NCBI GenBank assembly: GCA_003483675.1
Contig: DMYK01000622.1
Span: 1-7,326, forward strand
Direction of reading: 5' to 3'
From: Microcoleaceae cyanobacterium UBA11344
Lineage (GTDB): Bacteria > Cyanobacteriota > Cyanobacteriia > Cyanobacteriales > Microcoleaceae
Length of the DNA: 7,326 nt
Below the pieces are notes generated by a model. It did no database searches. It saw nothing but the letters and a program-made list of their open reading frames with translations, and was not told the origin of the DNA. Positions 6,228-7,326 of this stretch are shown here, one piece after another. Numbering within the stretch: the first letter of the stretch is position 1; each line of letters opens with the position of its first letter. A program made the position numbers and the translations under genes.

Positions 6228-6464
6228 TTATGCCCGTTCTGTTAAGTGTCCGATCGCAGCCCGCGCGTCTTTAATGGAAAAACTTCGCAGTTGGTAGCGG
6301 ATGCTTTTGTCGAGAATATTATTGTTGATAGCATCATCGAGATTGGGAAAGCGATCCCAGTCTAGCAAATAGTGCAAATCTGAGCGCAAGCACAGAATTA
6401 CCTTGACAAAAGGTAGATTTAAGAATCCACGTAAAAATCGATCAAAAAGTTGCCTATGAGCCAC
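6228..6464 (-). CDS. NTPase-core fragment of the STAND protein
   Basis: 78 codons between in-frame stops, in the same frame as the 5340-6086 piece. Residues 17-33 (LPFVKVILCLRSDLHYL) match the strand after Walker B with its sensor-like Arg (family form KVVLSLREDYLHYL). Residues 47-73 (INNNILDKSIRYQLRSFS, then DARAAI) follow the family closely. Between its stop at 6230-6228 and the next at 6119-6117 the frame continues as FYLEPELIDAFVKDLAEYL and then EVRPIELQVVGAQLQ, both also family-specific. Thus the stops interrupt continuous homologous coding sequence. Not an independent gene. Confidence 0.7.
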   Translation of the reverse strand: MAHRQLFDRFLRGFLNLPFVKVILCLRSDLHYLLDWDRFPNLDDAINNNILDKSIRYQLRSFSIKDARAAIGHLTERA

Positions 6465-6786
6465 TGATGTTGAAACAAAGAAAAATTATTAAAACTGGTA
6501 AAAAATCAGAATATTTGATAAATTGTTATGGCAATTTTAGCGCAATTTTTCTATCATAAAAGATGAAATTTCTTCGGTGCGGGCTGGTACTACCAGTCGA
6601 TTATTTACGTGAATTTACTGTACTATTTTGGCCCTGAATTTCCTGTATTCCTAGGCTTGTTTGTAGTACAGCGCGCCATTCAAAGCATTTGCCAATTCCC
6701 CCAGCCAATCAGTATAAACTTTGACTAATACGGGCCAAGTATCCCGTGCGGAGTGATATTTAAAGCTGGTACTAATCCAGCATTGA
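6465..6786 (-). pseudogene. Stop-ridden NTPase-core segment with damaged Walker B
   Basis: This stretch has no long open frame but still reads as NTPase in one minus-strand frame. From 6761 it gives KYHSARDTWPVLVKVYTDWL, then GELANAL. Further on it gives SSFMIEKLR (6566-6540), stop, NCHNNLSN, and ILIFYQF followed by two TAA codons and FFFVSTSV (6512-6465). The family has LIFDQFEEFFFV at this place, so the Walker B aspartate reads Tyr and the two glutamates read as stops. Additional stops are at 6653 and 6617. Just before 6763, in a second frame, SKSSLVNAGLVPAL matches the sequence following Walker A. Confidence 0.7.
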
Positions 6787-7176
6787 CTAGAGAACTTTTG
6801 CTGTTCCGACCATCGGCCCGTGAATAATCGTTAATTTATGGTCGTCCAGGCTAATTCTTTCTAGCAGCTTTGAGATCTTTCTGGCGGGAGTGGTCATTTC
6901 CGCTGCAATTGCTGCTTGATTTTGGGCTGAGGGACTCGACGGGTTAACCGCTTGTCGCTGCTGCTGCAATTGACTGGCTCCGCTCAAAGCTCTAAATCCG
7001 TATTGATCTTCGATCGCACGCTGGGTTTTCTTAATCCGAAAAGCTTTAAGATACTCTCCCTGCTCGAAATAAACCGCTTGCAGTTCCGTCAAAATATCAA
7101 TGTGCTGACAGGTTGGCAAGATTGTGATGCGGGTAGTCCGCTGCAAAGACTCAAGGATTTTGCACTGCAAGTACAA
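6787..7176 (-). CDS. N-terminal part of the STAND protein up to a broken Walker A
   Basis: 129 codons, first codon TTG 7176 after a TGA; the natural start must lie upstream. Residues 26-63 (HIDILTELQAVYFEQGEYLK, then AFRIKKTQRAIEDQYGFRA) are a recognisable block that precedes the P-loop in cyanobacterial nSTAND1 proteins, which have NELQAIYFEQGEYLKAF and QYGFRAFIGAGRLQPQRQ. Residues 104-120 (LLERISLDDHKLTIIHG) lead into Walker A. The family continues GQSGVGKSSLVNAGLVPAL. Here the frame gives GPMVGTAKVL and stops, while the neighbouring frame resumes SKSSLVNAGLVPAL at 6802. The P-loop is thus split by a -1-type shift, and its last Gly is read as Ser. Confidence 0.75.
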   Translation of the reverse strand: MYLQCKILESLQRTTRITILPTCQHIDILTELQAVYFEQGEYLKAFRIKKTQRAIEDQYGFRALSGASQLQQQRQAVNPSSPSAQNQAAIAAEMTTPARKISKLLERISLDDHKLTIIHGPMVGTAKVL

Positions 7177-7326
7177 TCAGCAAAATCAATATAGTATGGA
7201 TAATCTGCTGGGTCGCCCGCGACGACGGTCTTGGTGGGGCGTGCAGGCTTTATAGAATCTGTCTAATTCCAGTGCGATCGCGGTCGCCGACAATAGGGTT
7301 AAAAAAGTTAATCGAAAGTTTAAACT
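7177..7326 (-). pseudogene. Upstream coding remnant, probably the N-terminus of the same broken gene
   Basis: No intact gene. From 7273 the minus strand reads ALELDRFYKACTP in one frame, then PTKTVVAGDPADYPYYIDF in another (7239-7185), then resumes the frame of the 6787-7176 piece. The text resembles the start of a cyanobacterial ATP-binding family (FYKACNPTKTL...YYIDF-ADVRG). One frame change lies in a CCCC run at 7236-7239 (plus-strand gggg), the other in a run of four A near 7158. No start codon or ribosome-binding site can be assigned. The frame is open to the right edge. Confidence 0.5.
7274..7281. repeat. HIP1 octamer GCGATCGC
   Basis: The palindrome GCGATCGC is highly over-represented in many cyanobacterial genomes. 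Further copies lie at 6047-6054 and 4936-4943. All three are in the STAND pseudogene region, none in the 1-4893 part. Confidence 0.85.

Larger units (their letters stand above)
4894..7326 (-). pseudogene. Decayed nSTAND NTPase-transmembrane-WD40 protein gene (open at right edge)
   Basis: Fragments in all three minus-strand frames line up in the order of one cyanobacterial nSTAND1-type signalling protein: N-terminal region, Walker A area, Walker B area, the VRPIELQVVGAQLQ region, the QLVHDYLV motif, one membrane segment, the AEISTL-SEAL coiled region, WD40 blades and the C-terminal tail. Frame changes occur near 7237, 7158, 6808, 6760, 5375 and 5290. In-frame stops in the long middle frame are at 6653, 6617, 6539, 6491, 6488, 6230 and 6119 (first base on the minus strand). 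Intact relatives normally carry a propeller of seven or more WD40 blades. Here only two blades and part of a third remain, so a large internal deletion is inferred. The gene cannot make a functional protein as read. The individual pieces are annotated separately. Confidence 0.85.

Noticed and set aside
6480..6515. A 20-bp deletion between ATTTTT repeats removing the Walker B segment
   Set aside because: Reading the same frame through gives ILIFYQF, two stops, FFFV, which aligns without a gap to LIFDQFEEFFFV, so substitutions explain it better than a deletion.

Overview
The window looks like cyanobacterial chromosomal DNA, most likely from a filamentous Oscillatoriales/Microcoleus-type genome. 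This is inferred from three things: a pentapeptide-repeat protein with the usual cyanobacterial N-terminus (MNAEELLERYARGERDF) and C-terminus (TIMPDGSI), an nSTAND/WD40 signalling protein ending in the familiar WVGDYLRTNPNVS tail, and three copies of the HIP1 octamer GCGATCGC. No tRNA, rRNA, CRISPR array or insertion sequence was seen.

Layout. (1) Positions 1-3925, plus strand: the remains of one or two very large, probably exported, multidomain proteins. Unit A (1-2039, open at the left edge) has an Fn3-like beta domain, a lipase-like alpha/beta-hydrolase domain broken by a frameshift around 740-810, and a truncated 'GDYAVPTLFNGNFD' beta-sandwich. Unit B (about 2065-3925) begins with a remnant of the same hydrolase N-terminus, lacks the hydrolase core, and then carries a complete copy of the beta-sandwich fused to a NucA/Serratia-type DNA/RNA non-specific endonuclease domain with an acidic tail. 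(2) 3959-3995: a strong bidirectional terminator between convergent transcription units. (3) 4028-4846, minus strand: an intact pentapeptide-repeat protein, the only gene here that looks fully healthy. (4) 4894-7326, minus strand: a decayed nSTAND NTPase/WD40 gene with several frameshifts, seven in-frame stop codons, damaged Walker A and Walker B motifs, and nearly all of its WD40 propeller deleted.

How the parts relate. The pentapeptide gene lies 47 bp downstream of the dead STAND gene on the same strand, so it may once have been its operon partner. The plus-strand surface/nuclease locus is separated from them by the terminator and shows no functional link. I found no convincing new system. 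The most interesting signals are the duplicated then collapsed surface-protein module, the nuclease and hydrolase domains with altered active sites, and the nonsense-riddled but frame-preserving NTPase pseudogene, in which both nucleotide-binding motifs are hit. Homology calls are from memory of the families. A re-check of the raw sequence is advisable, because several breaks sit in short homopolymers.
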